Source: Neoconidiobolus thromboides FSU 785
Lineage: Eukaryota; Entomophthoromycota; Entomophthoromycetes; Entomophthorales; Neoconidiobolaceae
Direction: 5' to 3'
Assembly (NCBI GenBank): GCA_025603075.1
Contig: MU626436.1
Coordinates: forward strand, 1 to 39,191
DNA length: 39,191 nt
How positions within the stretch are numbered: the stretch's first letter is position 1; every line of letters begins with the position of its first letter. A program made the translations under genes and the position numbers. The notes beneath the pieces are model-generated. The model searched no databases. It saw nothing but the letters and a program-made list of their open reading frames with translations, and had not been told where the DNA came from. Shown piece by piece: positions 12,621 to 24,140 of the stretch.

Positions 12621-13000
12621 ATGGAAGCTCAAGGAAGAAACCCCACCGATTTTATATCAAATTTGATTGGTAAACCAGTGATGGTAAAATTAAACTCAGG
12701 GATTGAATATCGTGGTAAGTTATTTATTAACAAAACATAGAAAAACAAGCAAACAAACGAATCAATAAAAATGATGATTACTAACATTTTCTTCCAAATA
12801 GGAATATTAGCTTGTTTAGATGGTTATATGAATATAGCTTTAGAACAAACAAAGGAATTAGTTAATGGTAAAATTAAAAATGATTATGGGGATGCTTTTA
12901 TACGTGGGAATAATGGTAATTAATTTTAATGATGAATTTAAATAATGATCAAAGTTGATTTATTAATCTATTTTTAGTTCTTTATATTTCAGCTAAATAA
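12621..13000 (+). CDS. LSM6: U6 snRNA-associated Sm-like protein LSm6, 3 exons
   Basis: Subunit of the Lsm1-7 ring (mRNA decapping and decay) and the Lsm2-8 ring (U6 snRNA). Exons: 12621-12714, 12802-12915, 12978-13000, giving 76 residues. The Sm1 motif is in GKPVMVKLNSGIEYRG and LACLDGYMNIAL, where D and N of DGYMN contact RNA. The Sm2 motif is AFIRGNNVLYIS. DFISNLIGKPV at the N-terminus is typical of LSm6 rather than other Lsm proteins. The last exon is 23 nt. It is divergently transcribed with INTS4. Confidence 0.96.
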
Positions 13001-13339
13001 AAATTGGTACTTTATAGTATATATAAGATTTTGGTTTTATGAGTGGCAAGTCTAAATGGAATATTAAAGAAATTTCCATGTTTTAAAGTAGCATTTTTAA
13101 AATTAATTGATATTTCATCCTATTTTTGATATAAAAATAACAATATTAAGTGAAGCTATTGTTTATCAAATACAATACTATTTTATTAGTTTTTTATCAT
13201 TTATTATATACAAATTCAATAATTAGTATTTGATTAAAGCCTTTTTTATTTTATTTCTATTTCTAATTTTTGCAATAAAAACCAATCTTTTTTCAACAAA
13301 AATTGATTCACTTTTTCTCTTTTTCAACAAAAAAATAAG
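13001..13339. other. Intergenic LSM6-TYW2
   Basis: 3' flank of LSM6 and promoter of TYW2. AT-rich, with a T/A-rich leader before the TYW2 ATG. No further gene seen. Confidence 0.6.
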
Positions 13340-14764
13340 ATGTTTCAACACTATTTACTAATTAAAAATCAACATTTGAAACAAGTTAAAACGATCAATG
13401 CTAATAATATAATAAAAATATATACTTTAAATCAATTCAATATCAATCTAGATGAATTTAAAGATTATAAAGCAATTTCTTTGAATTTTAATTTTTTATT
13501 AAAAAATAAAACTTTAGTTTATAGAGATGATGAAAAGGATATTACTATTTATAAGACCATTGAAAATTTAAATATAACAACACAAAAGGATGAGAATTAT
13601 GTATTAGAATTAAACTTAAAAGAAGATGAAAGTAGGTCCAACTTAGAACTAGATAAAAAATCCAGTCCATATCAACAATTATTAACTTTAAGTTTCAATT
13701 ATTTTCAATCAAAAACTAATTTATCAGAATCCGAGTTACTTCAATTATTACAAAAAACATTGCCAAAAAAATGGGAACTCTACAATCAATTCTTACTCTT
13801 ACCACTTAATTGTTTCCACCAACATGATTTAGTCCCGTTAAACCCTTCCTTTTCCTGGACCGAGTTTTTTACTTCCTACATGCACCACGTCTTCTTACCC
13901 TTATTTCAGGTAACTCATATAGCCAAAAAAGTATCAATAACCCCAGATGATGTCTTACGGCGACCAACCATTCAAGCCTATTACGGTAACTTTGATCATT
14001 ATTTCAATCTCGTTACACAAAATTCTATAACTTATTGTTGGGCCCCTAAATATACTATGTTTTCTCAAGGGAATATCAAAGAAAAAATTCGAGTTACTAA
14101 AGAGAAAATATTTCAATTGGAAAATCAGATTGTATTGGATTTATATGCTGGGATTGGTTATTTTACTTTACCTTATTTGTTAAAGTGTGGAGCAAAAAGA
14201 GTGTATGCATGTGAATGGAACCCGTATTCCGTAGTCGGATTAATCAAAGGAGCAGAAATCAATGGAGTGAGTTATGAGTTAGTAAAGGAAATCAAGAATG
14301 AAAACAATCAACATATGTTTCAAGTTATTGATAAATATGTTAAAAAAATAGAGGATGATAATAAGGATGATAATAGAATTAGTAATAGTATAGAGAATAT
14401 AGAAAAAGATATAAAATTAATAATATTACCAGGAAATAATGAAGATTTTATTAATTATTATCAAAATAAAGTGGACCGAGTTAACTTGGGCTTAATACCT
14501 ACTTCCTTTCAAGGGTATGAATTAGCTATCTTAGCTTTAAATAAACAATGTGGGGGTTATTTACATATTCATGAGAATGTAGTTCAAAATGAAGAAAATA
14601 ATAAAATTCAACAAATTCAACAAGAATTAAAACAGATCTTTAACAAATATAATTACTTTAATTGGACTATTTTATTAATCAATGCAGTAATTATAAAAAA
14701 TTATGGACCTTTAGTTTATCATATGGTATTTGATTTCCAGTGCTTGCCGGGAAAAGAGGAGTAA
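13340..14764 (+). CDS. TYW2: tRNA wybutosine-synthesizing protein 2 (TYW2/Trm12), single exon
   Basis: It transfers the aminocarboxypropyl group of S-adenosylmethionine to the wybutosine precursor yW-86 at position 37 of tRNA-Phe, in the cytosol. The protein has 474 residues. An N-terminal substrate region carries DDVLRRPTIQAYYG near 203-216, followed by YCWAPKYTMFSQGN near 232-245, both conserved in the Trm5/TYW2 group. The Rossmann SAM site is LDLYAGIGYFTLP (266-278). YACEWNPYSVVGL follows, and later DRVNLGLIPTS and GGYLHIHENV. The CEWNP block and NLGLIP separate TYW2 from the m1G37 methyltransferase Trm5. It is intronless, unlike most neighbours. An Asn/Asp/Glu-rich insert lies near 335-360. 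It ends 28 bp before the convergent RAD17 stop. Confidence 0.92.
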   Translation: MFQHYLLIKNQHLKQVKTINANNIIKIYTLNQFNINLDEFKDYKAISLNFNFLLKNKTLVYRDDEKDITIYKTIENLNITTQKDENYVLELNLKEDESRSNLELDKKSSPYQQLLTLSFNYFQSKTNLSESELLQLLQKTLPKKWELYNQFLLLPLNCFHQHDLVPLNPSFSWTEFFTSYMHHVFLPLFQVTHIAKKVSITPDDVLRRPTIQAYYGNFDHYFNLVTQNSITYCWAPKYTMFSQGNIKEKIRVTKEKIFQLENQIVLDLYAGIGYFTLPYLLKCGAKRVYACEWNPYSVVGLIKGAEINGVSYELVKEIKNENNQHMFQVIDKYVKKIEDDNKDDNRISNSIENIEKDIKLIILPGNNEDFINYYQNKVDRVNLGLIPTSFQGYELAILALNKQCGGYLHIHENVVQNEENNKIQQIQQELKQIFNKYNYFNWTILLINAVIIKNYGPLVYHMVFDFQCLPGKEE

Positions 14765-14792
14765 TAACAAAAAAAGATAGAGAAATGAAAAG

Positions 14793-16657
14793 CTATTCCA
14801 TATCAGAAGAATAATATTCGATATCTTCAATTTCTTGTTGATTTCTATTACTGGATACATAATTATTATAATAAATTTCATTGAAATCTAATTCATTTAA
14901 TGAATAATTATTTAATGTTGATAATTCACTTGTTACACTATTAAAATGATGATTATTAGAAATAGGACTTAATTTTGTATATACACTATTATTACAATAA
15001 TCGTTATGATTAGAAATGTGTATTTTATAATTATTAATATGATTTAAATACAATTTTAAATCTTTTTGTAATTGTAGTTTTATTTCACGTTTAATATTCA
15101 ACTTAAGTTCATTATAATTACCATTAAATAGTCTATAAAATTCAAAACTTTGTTCTGTTGGATTGATTATTAAATTAATATAATAATTTTGTAAATAAAA
15201 CTCTTTTGAATTAAATGTATTACATTTCCTTACATCTAAATAATTTAATTTATATATTATAGATTGAATTATATGTTCATATTTATTAAAATTATTTTTA
15301 ATATTGTTAATTAACCCTGCATTAGGTATACGAATAGTAATATATCTTTGATTTAATTGATTTTCATACTTTAACCCGTTCAATGCATTCGATAAATAAA
15401 TCTGATTGAAAATAGGTATCAAATCTAATTTATTAAATGATTGAAATGAATTTAGTAATGACATACAATTACAACATTCACTAATATTATAAATATCTCT
15501 TAAAAATAAACTTAAATTTTCGTTAAAATAATTTTGCACTGTATCATCTCTTAATTTAACTTTTTCAAATAAAAATTGATAATCGATATTTATTTTATCA
15601 AAGTTCATAAATATTTGTTCCAATAGTAAATTCATATTATTATTTATCATTTGTGTATTATTTTCGATATTATTGACTTTATTAGCTACTAACACTTTGG
15701 TCATTAAATCACTTCGATTATATTGATTAATTTCTTTAACTCCTAAGAATAAATATTGTAATTGAATTATTGCTGCTCTTAAATCAGCATTACAATCTAA
15801 ATAAAGTTGATTGAATAATTGACAATAGCCTTTATCACGACTTCTATTAAGTTGTTGATTGAATTCTTTTTCAATTATTTTTTTTAATTGTCTTTCAAAA
15901 TAGGTAATTGGCATTGCTTTGAGATAATATTTAATTATATATTCTGGATTATTGATTATTTTTGGATACCATTGATTAAATCCAATATAACTTTGATTTT
16001 GATTTTCATAATTATTAGCTTCATTATAAATTATTATCATTTTATTTTTAACTGTATTATCGATTCCATATTCAATTAACAACTTTTTGAATTTATTTAA
16101 TATTAACTCATTATTGATATTTGGTAACTCATCTAATAATAGTATACTTTGTGAACTTTGTTTTTTGTCTAAATTATTATTTCTTTTTCCTTTACTAATA
16201 AATGTTTTGAATCTCTCAAATACACTTAAATCATCTAAAAATAATTTCAACTATTTTCATAATTTAAATTTAAATTACTTACAATCATAGCCTAAAGTCA
16301 AATTCTCATTTAAATCGCGATTTTCAACATATTCCATTATATTTAAATTGTTATTTTTACATGTTGCTTTTACTAAACATGTTTTACCACTTCCAGTAGG
16401 TCCAAATAATACCAAGATATTGGGGGTCTAAATAAACATGAAACTTATAAATTATTCCTTTCTCATTAAAATTATCTCTTACCCCTTTTTCAACAAATTT
16501 TCTCAATAAATTATCAAATTCACGTATTTTCGTTTTATGTATGATTAATTCTTGCTATTATAAAGCAATTCTTTTAATTAATTATGCTATATAGGTTATT
16601 ATCTATGGAACTTACCACTGTTTCCGGTGCATACTTCTCATGCCACATTAAAGACAT
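14793..16657 (-). CDS. RAD17: Checkpoint clamp loader RAD17/Rad24, 4 exons
   Basis: Large subunit of the Rad17-RFC2-5 clamp loader that loads 9-1-1 on damaged DNA in the nucleus. Exons: 16657-16616, 16554-16483, 16427-16283, 16234-14793, giving about 566 residues (yeast Rad24 has 659, human 681). The N-terminal WHEKYAPETV...IIHKTKI is the Rad17 signature. Walker A is GPTGSGKT (47-54). The Walker B-like stretch is SILLLDELPN (117-126), matching the DLPN variant of this family rather than the DEAD of RFC. CNADLRAAIIQLQYLF corresponds to the sensor-2 region. The C-terminal half is Asn-rich and poorly conserved. The acceptor for exon 4 at 16235 was chosen over one at 16251 because only it keeps phase. 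The start is uncertain: the frame stays open about 65 codons upstream of the chosen ATG. Confidence 0.85.
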
Positions 16658-16884
16658 CTTTTTTTGATGATTGAATCTAAAAAATAACTCATCTATTTCT
16701 TGATGACTTGAAAGATTAAACTTTTTCCCAATTTTTGGATATTTGCCATATTTAAACTTTTGCAATATTTCAAAAACATAAAAGAAAAGTGTTTCCAAAT
16801 AATCTGTTTTTTTTGATAAAGAACCAATATTAAATATAATTGTAACATTAATATGTTATTACTTGAAATTAATTTTATTTTTAG
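16658..16884. other. RAD17 5' flank, open frame of unclear status
   Basis: On the minus strand the RAD17 frame continues without a stop to about 16855 but contains no further ATG. Either a 5' exon is missing or this is untranslated leader. Confidence 0.4.
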
Positions 16885-17082
16885 CTGGAAAAAAGATGGA
16901 ATATTGTAACTAATAAAGTGGTATTTTTAACTGAAGAGCAATATTATTTGGGAAGTATCTTTAGTCTTTATGATTGGATTTTTATCAATAAATCATACTT
17001 AATCTGTTTCATGCTAATTATCATATTTCTTTTAACAATTTTGGCTAAAAATATAATGGTTAATATGAAACAAACTGAGTAA
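16885..17082 (+). CDS. Orphan terminal exon, tail-anchored membrane segment
   Basis: An acceptor ATTTTTAG precedes 65 open codons plus a TAA stop. The frame starts LEKRWNIVTNKVVF, has a hydrophilic stretch TEEQYYLGS, and then a strongly hydrophobic run around LICFMLIIIFLLTILA followed by a short basic tail. This looks like the last exon of a membrane protein gene. No upstream exon on the plus strand could be joined, since RAD17 and its promoter occupy that space. It may be a pseudogene remnant or chance. Family not recognised. Confidence 0.25.
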   Translation: MEKRWNIVTNKVVFLTEEQYYLGSIFSLYDWIFINKSYLICFMLIIIFLLTILAKNIMVNMKQTE

Positions 17083-19100
17083 GAACTTTATATACTATTA
17101 TATATTGCTATAGAAATTTAGTTACGTGTTTATTAAAAATATGAAATTTTTTAAAAAGTTATTAAACTTTTATTTTTAAAATAATTGTAATTAAATACTG
17201 CTGCTTCTTAATATTTTTAATAAGTTAAAAGCCTTCTATCTATAAAAAATTATACTACCTTTATGAATGCTACAGCTACAACTTTGATATACTCACAAGA
17301 TATCATTTTAAAATTAAAACACAGTGTATCAATTTTTAACACTATGTTCATTAAGTAACTCGCCTTATTTTTTTAAGAATATAATTAATTTAACCAAATA
17401 CTGCCGTTTCATATCTTCTATTACCTATAAAATAGGTTAAACTGACAACTAGAAATATTCTTATTAGATACTGCTATAGAATATGCTTAACTTATAGCTG
17501 TTAAAGCACCACTTACTTATAAGATAAATTACATGATTTAACTGATTAAGAGTTCTTATACGATTTAGTGATTCCAAGAATAAAATCCTAATAAATGTTG
17601 GCATTATCAATAGCAATCCTTAAAGGTAATATATTAGATTATAATTAAAGGAATTAACGTATTATATTAGTAAAGCAAATGTAGCGGATAGGGGCAATAT
17701 TAATAGTAATGTCAGTAAATGATATGATAATATTTTATAAAAGTTGGTGGTTATATTTAGTAAGTTTCAAACTAAATTTGAAAGTCCACTAAATTTATAC
17801 TTGAAATTAAATTTTATTAATGAAATGTTTCATTATCTTGTTATAATAAGTTATCTAATTAAATACTTGTAATTATTAATCTTCAGCTAATTACTAAATT
17901 AAAATTTAATACTCATATCTTTCCAAAGACACTGTTACTAATTTAAATTATGTGACTGTTTTTCAATAGCATTTAATTTATAATAATCATTTTATATTTT
18001 GTCTTTTAAATTTATCTATTATTTAGTTTAATAATAGAAACAAAATCATCATTTATAAACATATTAAGTTTAATTTAGTCAATTAATATACTTATTTTTA
18101 ATTTTCAATTTTTAATTTATATTTGAGTATATTAAAAATTAAACTTTAAATAGTAAATTAAAATGTGGCTCTTGTTTAATAAAGAATAAATTTTAATTCA
18201 TTGTTATAATAATACTGATATTTATTTAATATCTTTATTCATTATTTACTATTATATAAAATATTAAAAGTAAATGTTTATTTTCAACCTCATAGGTGAC
18301 ATAAAGTAAACATACTTAGTCAATAAGTAGTCAACCATAAGTACCCCAAACCAAAGCAGATATAAAGAAGTGTTGGATTAAATTATGGGATTTTATAGAA
18401 TTATTTTGAAATATGAAATTGAAAGGTTAAGTTTCGAAATTAGCGGTTAAAATCGAACCCAGAAAAATGGCAATCTAAAAAATAAGATTTTGGAATAAAC
18501 TTAGAATGGAGGTTCCCAATAATTGAAGAATAATATGCATTAAATCAGCCAATAGTTAGATCGAATTTGAAGAATAAATAATAAATTGGAAGAATCTATG
18601 ATAATTGAAAATTATAATAGATAATATGAAAAGTTAATTGAAGTTAATCGGACTATTATTGGACAATATAGTGGTGAAGTGCCAATAAGCTGGAGCTTAT
18701 AGTATAAATTTTGGGAGAAATTAGTTGGTATGATAAATTCTCAGTCACATAAAATTATTTGACAATAAAGCACCATTTCTAATTTTATTAATCAATTATA
18801 CAATAAAATAAGATATATTTTCCAAATATAGCAAATCTAGTCACATAAAAATAAGAATAGTAAAGTAAAGAGGAGAAATATAAATATAACAACAATGAAC
18901 ATTTTATCTCAAAAAGTTACTAATATTTCTTAATTTCTTTTCATATAAGACTGGTTTCTTAGCTTCAGAGTTTTTTTTACTTACATTTGATACTCTTTTT
19001 CTTAATAGAACTTTACATTATAATAGAATATACCCTAATCTAATATACTATATCCTAATTTAATCTAATATCGATTTAATATAAATATCAATTTTAAAAA
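17083..19100. other. Gene-poor AT-rich region
   Basis: No supported gene. The part 18300-18780 has visibly more G and C than its surroundings and reads in two frames as broken protein-like text, so it may be a decayed element, but stops occur at the rate expected by chance. Its right end is the GID4 promoter. Confidence 0.5.
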
Positions 19101-19850
19101 ATGCCAATTCATATCACATCTCCTTTAGTTTCACCAAGTTTAAAACCAAACTATTGTAATAATAACAATGTCAACTTCTATGAAGATATCGAAAGTTTAA
19201 CCTTAAATCAAAAATATAATTCATGTCCTCATAAGAGATTACAAAACATCCGATATAAGACTTCTTCTCCATTATCTTTGTTGAAACCAGGGTCTGTATT
19301 TAGTGGAGTACAAAAGAGTGGCACTGACGAATATCCAGTAACTATTGAGGTCCAATCAGTAGATATTGAAAGATCTAAATTCTGTGGTTACTTAAGTATT
19401 CAAAATTTAACTGAAGAGTTTCCCTCTGTATCAACTTATTTTGAATCTGAAATTATTGGGGATCGTTATTCTTTTATCACTAATAAATGGGAAAGCGATT
19501 ATCAAAATGATATGGAACATTGGACTAAATTTAGTGAAAGTAAACAGGAAAATTGTATCTTAAATACTGTTTTAAATGAACATAAAGACGATATCAATAA
19601 TGTTAAATTTAATCCCATTAATAAGGATTTTATTTATATGCGTTGGAAAGAAATGTTTTTAGTACCCGATCATAAAGTTAAAAATATTGAAGGTATCTCT
19701 TTTTGTGGATTTTATTATATTTGTTTCAATGTTTCCACTGGTAATATTCAAGGCTATTATTATCATCCCTCAGCTAATGAAAAATTTCAAGAATTACATT
19801 TAAATTATCAATCTAATCAATATCAGTTTGCTGAATTCGAGTTTAGATAG
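19101..19850 (+). CDS. GID4: GID4/Vid24, substrate receptor of the GID/CTLH E3 ligase
   Basis: It recruits proteins with N-terminal proline (Pro/N-degron), in yeast the gluconeogenic enzymes, to the GID ubiquitin ligase. The frame is single-exon and 249 residues long. The beta-barrel starts at LLKPGSVFSGVQKSG (61-75). Conserved blocks follow: CGYLSIQNLTEEFP, TYFESEIIG, FITNKWESD with HWTKF, and the hallmark MRWKEMFLVPDHKVKNIEG and SFCGFYYICFN. GNIQGYYYHP closes the barrel. The N-terminal 60 residues are low-complexity (NYCNNNNVNFYED), as is usual. It ends at TAG, showing TAG is a stop in this genome. Confidence 0.95.
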   Translation: MPIHITSPLVSPSLKPNYCNNNNVNFYEDIESLTLNQKYNSCPHKRLQNIRYKTSSPLSLLKPGSVFSGVQKSGTDEYPVTIEVQSVDIERSKFCGYLSIQNLTEEFPSVSTYFESEIIGDRYSFITNKWESDYQNDMEHWTKFSESKQENCILNTVLNEHKDDINNVKFNPINKDFIYMRWKEMFLVPDHKVKNIEGISFCGFYYICFNVSTGNIQGYYYHPSANEKFQELHLNYQSNQYQFAEFEFR

Positions 19851-20540
19851 TTTATTTGTTCGATTTGAAGTTTATTTATTTTTTGCAATTTATCTCTTTT
19901 AATTACCTCTCTACTCTCTTTAGACTATTGTACTATTATTATTAATAAATTTTTATAACACATTAAGTTTTAATTATTTTATTCTACTGTTTTTTCTCTT
20001 AGACTTTCTTTCAACAAGTTTTTATTTGAGATAAGTTTTATTAAAAAAGGGATTTAACCTGAATAAAGAAATTGAATGACTTAGAAAATAAAACTAAAGA
20101 CAAAAAAAGAAAAAATTGGTTTATTTAGTACATATGAAACAGTTATTTATTTCGCCCTTACTAACTTGAAGTACTTTAATTATGACTGTTAATGTTGAAG
20201 TTTGAATTTATTTTCATCGAAAAATAAAGCGGATAAAGGTCTTAGATATTTTTCCTATAAGCTTTATTCCCAATACCCCAAATTCAAATACTCTATTAAA
20301 TTGCTCTTCTTTAAAAAAATGAATTGTACCCCCATGCTTAAAATAAGCAAATCCACCAATGAAATTTTGGCTAAATAAAGGGATAAAATAATCTTGTAAG
20401 TTCAATAATAAAAAATACAAATTCAAACTAAACTAAACTTTCTTATTTATCCTTTTTGTTATTCAACTTGAACTTATTTATTTAATAGATTTAAATTGAA
20501 CAATTTTATAATATATATTATTAATTGTTATTATACGATA
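19851..20540. other. Intergenic GID4-carrier
   Basis: It includes a minus-strand open frame at 20214-20426 without an initiating ATG or recognisable family, not called as a gene. The right part is the promoter of the carrier gene. Confidence 0.5.
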
Positions 20541-22017
20541 ATGTCACAAAACGCTTATAATTCAACTATAATAAATAATCAAACTAAGAGCTCAGCGACT
20601 GCAGCTATAATTAATAAACAACCATTTTTTAAATTGGATAATAACGCAGCGCTTCATTTTATTGCTGGAGGGTAAATTTAATAATTGAAGCTTAAATAAA
20701 CTAAAATAATGTTAAAAAATTTAATAGTGTAGGTGGTAGTATAGGTACTATTATATTCAGTCCTTTAGAAGTTATAAAAACAAGATTTCAAGTAAGATAA
20801 AAGATTAATATTAATACGAACTAAGCAAATGTTAAATTTTTGCTTTCAATAGTCTTCATTATATCAAGAAAATAAATTAAAACTAAATCAAAAGCTTGGT
20901 TTATGGAATTCTACTAAATTCCATATAGCTGATACCTTAAGTTCTGTAAGGTAAGTTGATAGTTTAAATCATTAACTTTAAATATTAATCATGTTAAATT
21001 ACTATTAGGAACTTATATCGTAATGAAGGTTTTAAAGCTTTATTTAAAGGCTTAGGACCTACTTTATCTGGGGTTATACCATCAAGGTAAAAAAATTCAG
21101 AATTCAAAAAGTAAGGGTTTGAGTATTAACGTTCTAAATTTTAGGTCCATTTATTTTTTTTCATATGGAAATGGTAAAAAAATGCTAAGTGATTTAAATG
21201 GCGGTAAAGAAAATGCTTTAATTCATTTGTCTTCTGCTACAATAGCTGGTAAATTTAAATAATGATATATAATAAAATGAGTAATAATGCTATTTATTAA
21301 GGCATAATCACAGCAACAGCAACCAACCCAATATGGGTAATACGTACAAGGATGCAATTACAAAATGAAACTGGAAGGTTATATAATAATTCATTTCATT
21401 GTTTATATCAAATTGTAAGAAAAGAAGGAGTTAAAAGTTTGTATAAAGGAATGAGTGCTTCTTATCTAGGTATGTTCAATGATATTATAAGTGAAGTTAT
21501 GTTAATAGTTGATATTGATTAGGTGTTGTTGAATCTGCTACTCAATGGGTGGTTTATGAACAATTGAAAGTATTACGTGGTATTCAATCTACAAGCGATA
21601 AAAATCAAAAGGATAAAACTATGAATGGTAAATACAAATTATTAGCTTAAAGTATTAATATATTTATATAATTTTTAGAATGGATGGAAACTTTATTATG
21701 TGCAGGTAGTGCTAAATTAATAGCAGCTTTAGTAGCTTATCCGCATGAAGTAAGCTTGTTATATTATATGTTATTAAAATATATTTATTTAAATGAAACT
21801 ATAGGTATTAAGAACACGTTTAAGGCAAAACCCAGTGAATTCAAATGGCACATATAAATATAATGGATTGATTTCAAGTATTAAATTAATTTATAAAGAA
21901 GAAGGTATGGTTGGATTATATGGTGGTTTAACTCCTCACCTACTAAGAGTAGTACCTAATGCTGCTGTTTTATTCGGTACTTATGAGATGATTATGTATT
22001 ATTTTTCTAAAAAATAA
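20541..22017 (+). CDS. RIM2: Mitochondrial pyrimidine-nucleotide carrier (Rim2/SLC25A33-36), 9 exons
   Basis: Inner-membrane carrier exchanging pyrimidine nucleoside triphosphates, needed for mtDNA and mtRNA upkeep. Exons: 20541-20671, 20728-20791, 20853-20950, 21009-21086, 21145-21248, 21302-21469, 21523-21627, 21679-21749, 21805-22017, giving 343 residues. Three repeats each carry the carrier motif: SPLEVIKTRFQ, NPIWVIRTRMQ and YPHEVLRTRLR. The Trp in the second and His in the third are characteristic of the SLC25A33/36 subfamily. Other subfamily blocks are FKGLGPTLSGVIPSRSIYFFSYGN, in two parts, and YKGMSASYLGVVESATQWVVYEQ. The first matrix loop is extended (QENKLKLNQKLG...), as in Rim2. 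The gene ends 294 bp from the convergent SDHB. Confidence 0.93.
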
Positions 22018-22311
22018 CTTATTGATGATTCCCCACTTTATGCCCTTTACTGCTTTACTATTACCCCCTTTATATTATTGCTTTATTTTATTTATTACTT
22101 TAGATGTGATATAAATAGAATTTTATTATTATATCATTATATCATTATATTACTATATATTTTGACTTTATTATTATTCATTCTTTACACGTTTTATATT
22201 CACTATTTTAAATAATTTGACTAAGACATATTAAACATCAATATTTATTTTAAAAAATCAAATATTTAAATTTCAACTAAATAAAACTTTATGTTAATAA
22301 TAATAAACTCT

Positions 22312-23315
22312 CTACATCATCTTTTTAATTTTAGCAATAGCTAATCCAGGGTTAAGACCTTTTGGACAAGTTTTAGCACAATTCATAATTGTATGGCATC
22401 GATACATGGAGAAGGGGTTTTCTAATTGTGCTCTACGTTCATCTCCAAACTCATCACGGGAATCAGCCATCCAACGATAAGCTTGCATTAAAGCGGCTGG
22501 GCCAAGATAGACATCCTGATTCCACCAGTAAGAGGGACAAGAAGTAGAACAACAAGCGCACAGAATACATTCATATAAACCATCCTGAAAAAATTAAGAT
22601 TAATTTCAAGTAATTAAGAGTTAATTAAAACCTACTAATTTCTTACGGTCAGCTATTGTTTGTAAATTCTCTCTGGCACCTTCTGGATATTCTTTCTTCT
22701 TTTGTAAATAAGGTTTAATTGATTTATATTGTTTATAAAAATTATTGAGATCAGGTACAAGATCTTTAACAATATACATATGAGGTAATGGATAAATCTA
22801 GTTTTAAGGGAAGAGATTAATGTTATATTACTATAGTGATCAAAAATCCTTTACCTTCATATTACTTTCATTTCTATCGATTTTGCAAATACAAGCAAGT
22901 GTATTACTTCCATTGATATTCATAGCACATGAACCACAGATACCTTTTGTTTTATTAGTAAATTTTATAATTATCTATGTTCTATTGTTTTACCTTCACG
23001 ACAAGAACGACGGAAAGTAAGGGTAGGATCAACTTCATTTTTGATTTTAATTAAGGCATCAAGTACCATAGGTCCACAGCTGTTGATATCGACCTTATAT
23101 TCTTGTAGTCTTGGTTTAGCACTTGGATTTTCTGGATCCTTTAAATTTCAAATTTTAGTTTTATTTTTTTGATACTATTATTATTTTACCCAACGATAAA
23201 TAGCAAAAGTTTTGTTCATTGGTGCTTTAGCTTTAACTTCTTTGACATTTGTTGCTTCTGAAGCCATAGCTTTACTTGAGCTAGAAGTAATGCTACGGGT
23301 TAAATTGGAAGACAT
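22312..23315 (-). CDS. SDHB: Succinate dehydrogenase iron-sulfur subunit, 5 exons
   Basis: Complex II subunit relaying electrons from SDHA to ubiquinone, on the matrix face of the inner membrane. Exons: 23315-23190, 23138-22994, 22943-22855, 22797-22636, 22584-22312, giving 264 residues. Residues 1-25 are a Ser/Arg-rich presequence. The 2Fe-2S cluster ligands are in [17 protein letters not shown] plus TLAC. The 4Fe-4S ligands are in [17 protein letters not shown], and the 3Fe-4S ligands in [35 protein letters not shown] is fully conserved. The gene encodes aerobic respiration, which excludes anaerobic gut fungi and microsporidia as source. Stop is TAG. Confidence 0.97.
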
Positions 23316-24140
23316 CAACTAATAATAATTAATTTAATACATTATTCTATTAGTTTATAATATGGCTATTACTTTAGTACTATTTAAATTTTTAATACTC
23401 ATGGTAGCTGATTTAACTAGCATCTTTAAATTATTTATTTTCTTTTAAAAAAAATTGAAGATTCGTTTCGATCATTTAAGATAATCTATGATTACAGATC
23501 AAATTACTAGCTATCATTTTATTGGTTGCTTTTTAAATTTCAATGGAGTCAAACATGGCTTTGAATTCCAATCAATTGAATTCAACTGAGAACTTATGGG
23601 ATATCATTTGTTGGTGTTAAAAATAAGCCTAAATCAAAAGGAATTTTTTAAAAGAATCGGTTAATTTTTTTATGTTGGCTAACTGATTTTTTAATACAGC
23701 CTATGTTAATTGCTATTAAAAATATTCGCCTTTAAAGCTATTTTTTCTTTACCTCTCATCCCCTCAGAAATGAAAAAAACTTCCTTAACTTTTTGATACA
23801 AGCTTTTACTTTTAAAGTTATAGTTTTTTTATTTCTAACTATTCTGATGTAAAGATGGTATCAATTTATCAAATGCGATTAGTTGCTTAAAGCGAAACCA
23901 GCCCAAATTTGTTGCTACTTTCAAACAAATGTAAACCTAGAACACAGCATATTCAATTATAGCAACTTATAAAAGCAAACATTTAAACACTAGCAAAATG
24001 GCAAACCCTTAGCAAATTATAATTTCAATTAAGCACAAAATCAACAACTTAATTTCAATCACCAATTGTAAGAAGTGGATTGGTTGATTTTTTCTATTAA
24101 TATCATTTAATAGTGGCTTAAATTCACATTTTATTCCATT
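23316..24140. promoter_or_regulatory. Divergent intergenic region SDHB / SED5
   Basis: An 825-bp region with promoters for both flanking genes. No RNA gene or element was seen and no specific factor site could be supported. Confidence 0.45.

Noticed and set aside
15888-16290. Two plus-strand frames inside RAD17
   Set aside because: Antisense shadows of RAD17 exon 4; very Ile/Asn/Leu-rich.
18445-18465. AATCGAACCC resembling the T-arm of a minus-strand tRNA
   Set aside because: No acceptor, anticodon or D-arm sequence at the right distances.
18307-18765. Frame that becomes long and protein-like if TAA/TAG are read as Gln, suggesting a variant code or C-to-T decay of Gln codons
   Set aside because: About 14 stops in about 153 codons equals the chance rate for this base composition, a second frame looks equally protein-like, and neighbouring genes use TAA and TAG as true stops.
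20214-20426. Minus-strand 70-codon frame with some Gly/Phe-rich protein-like text
   Set aside because: It has no ATG at its start, no recognisable family, and no exon partners; kept as intergenic.
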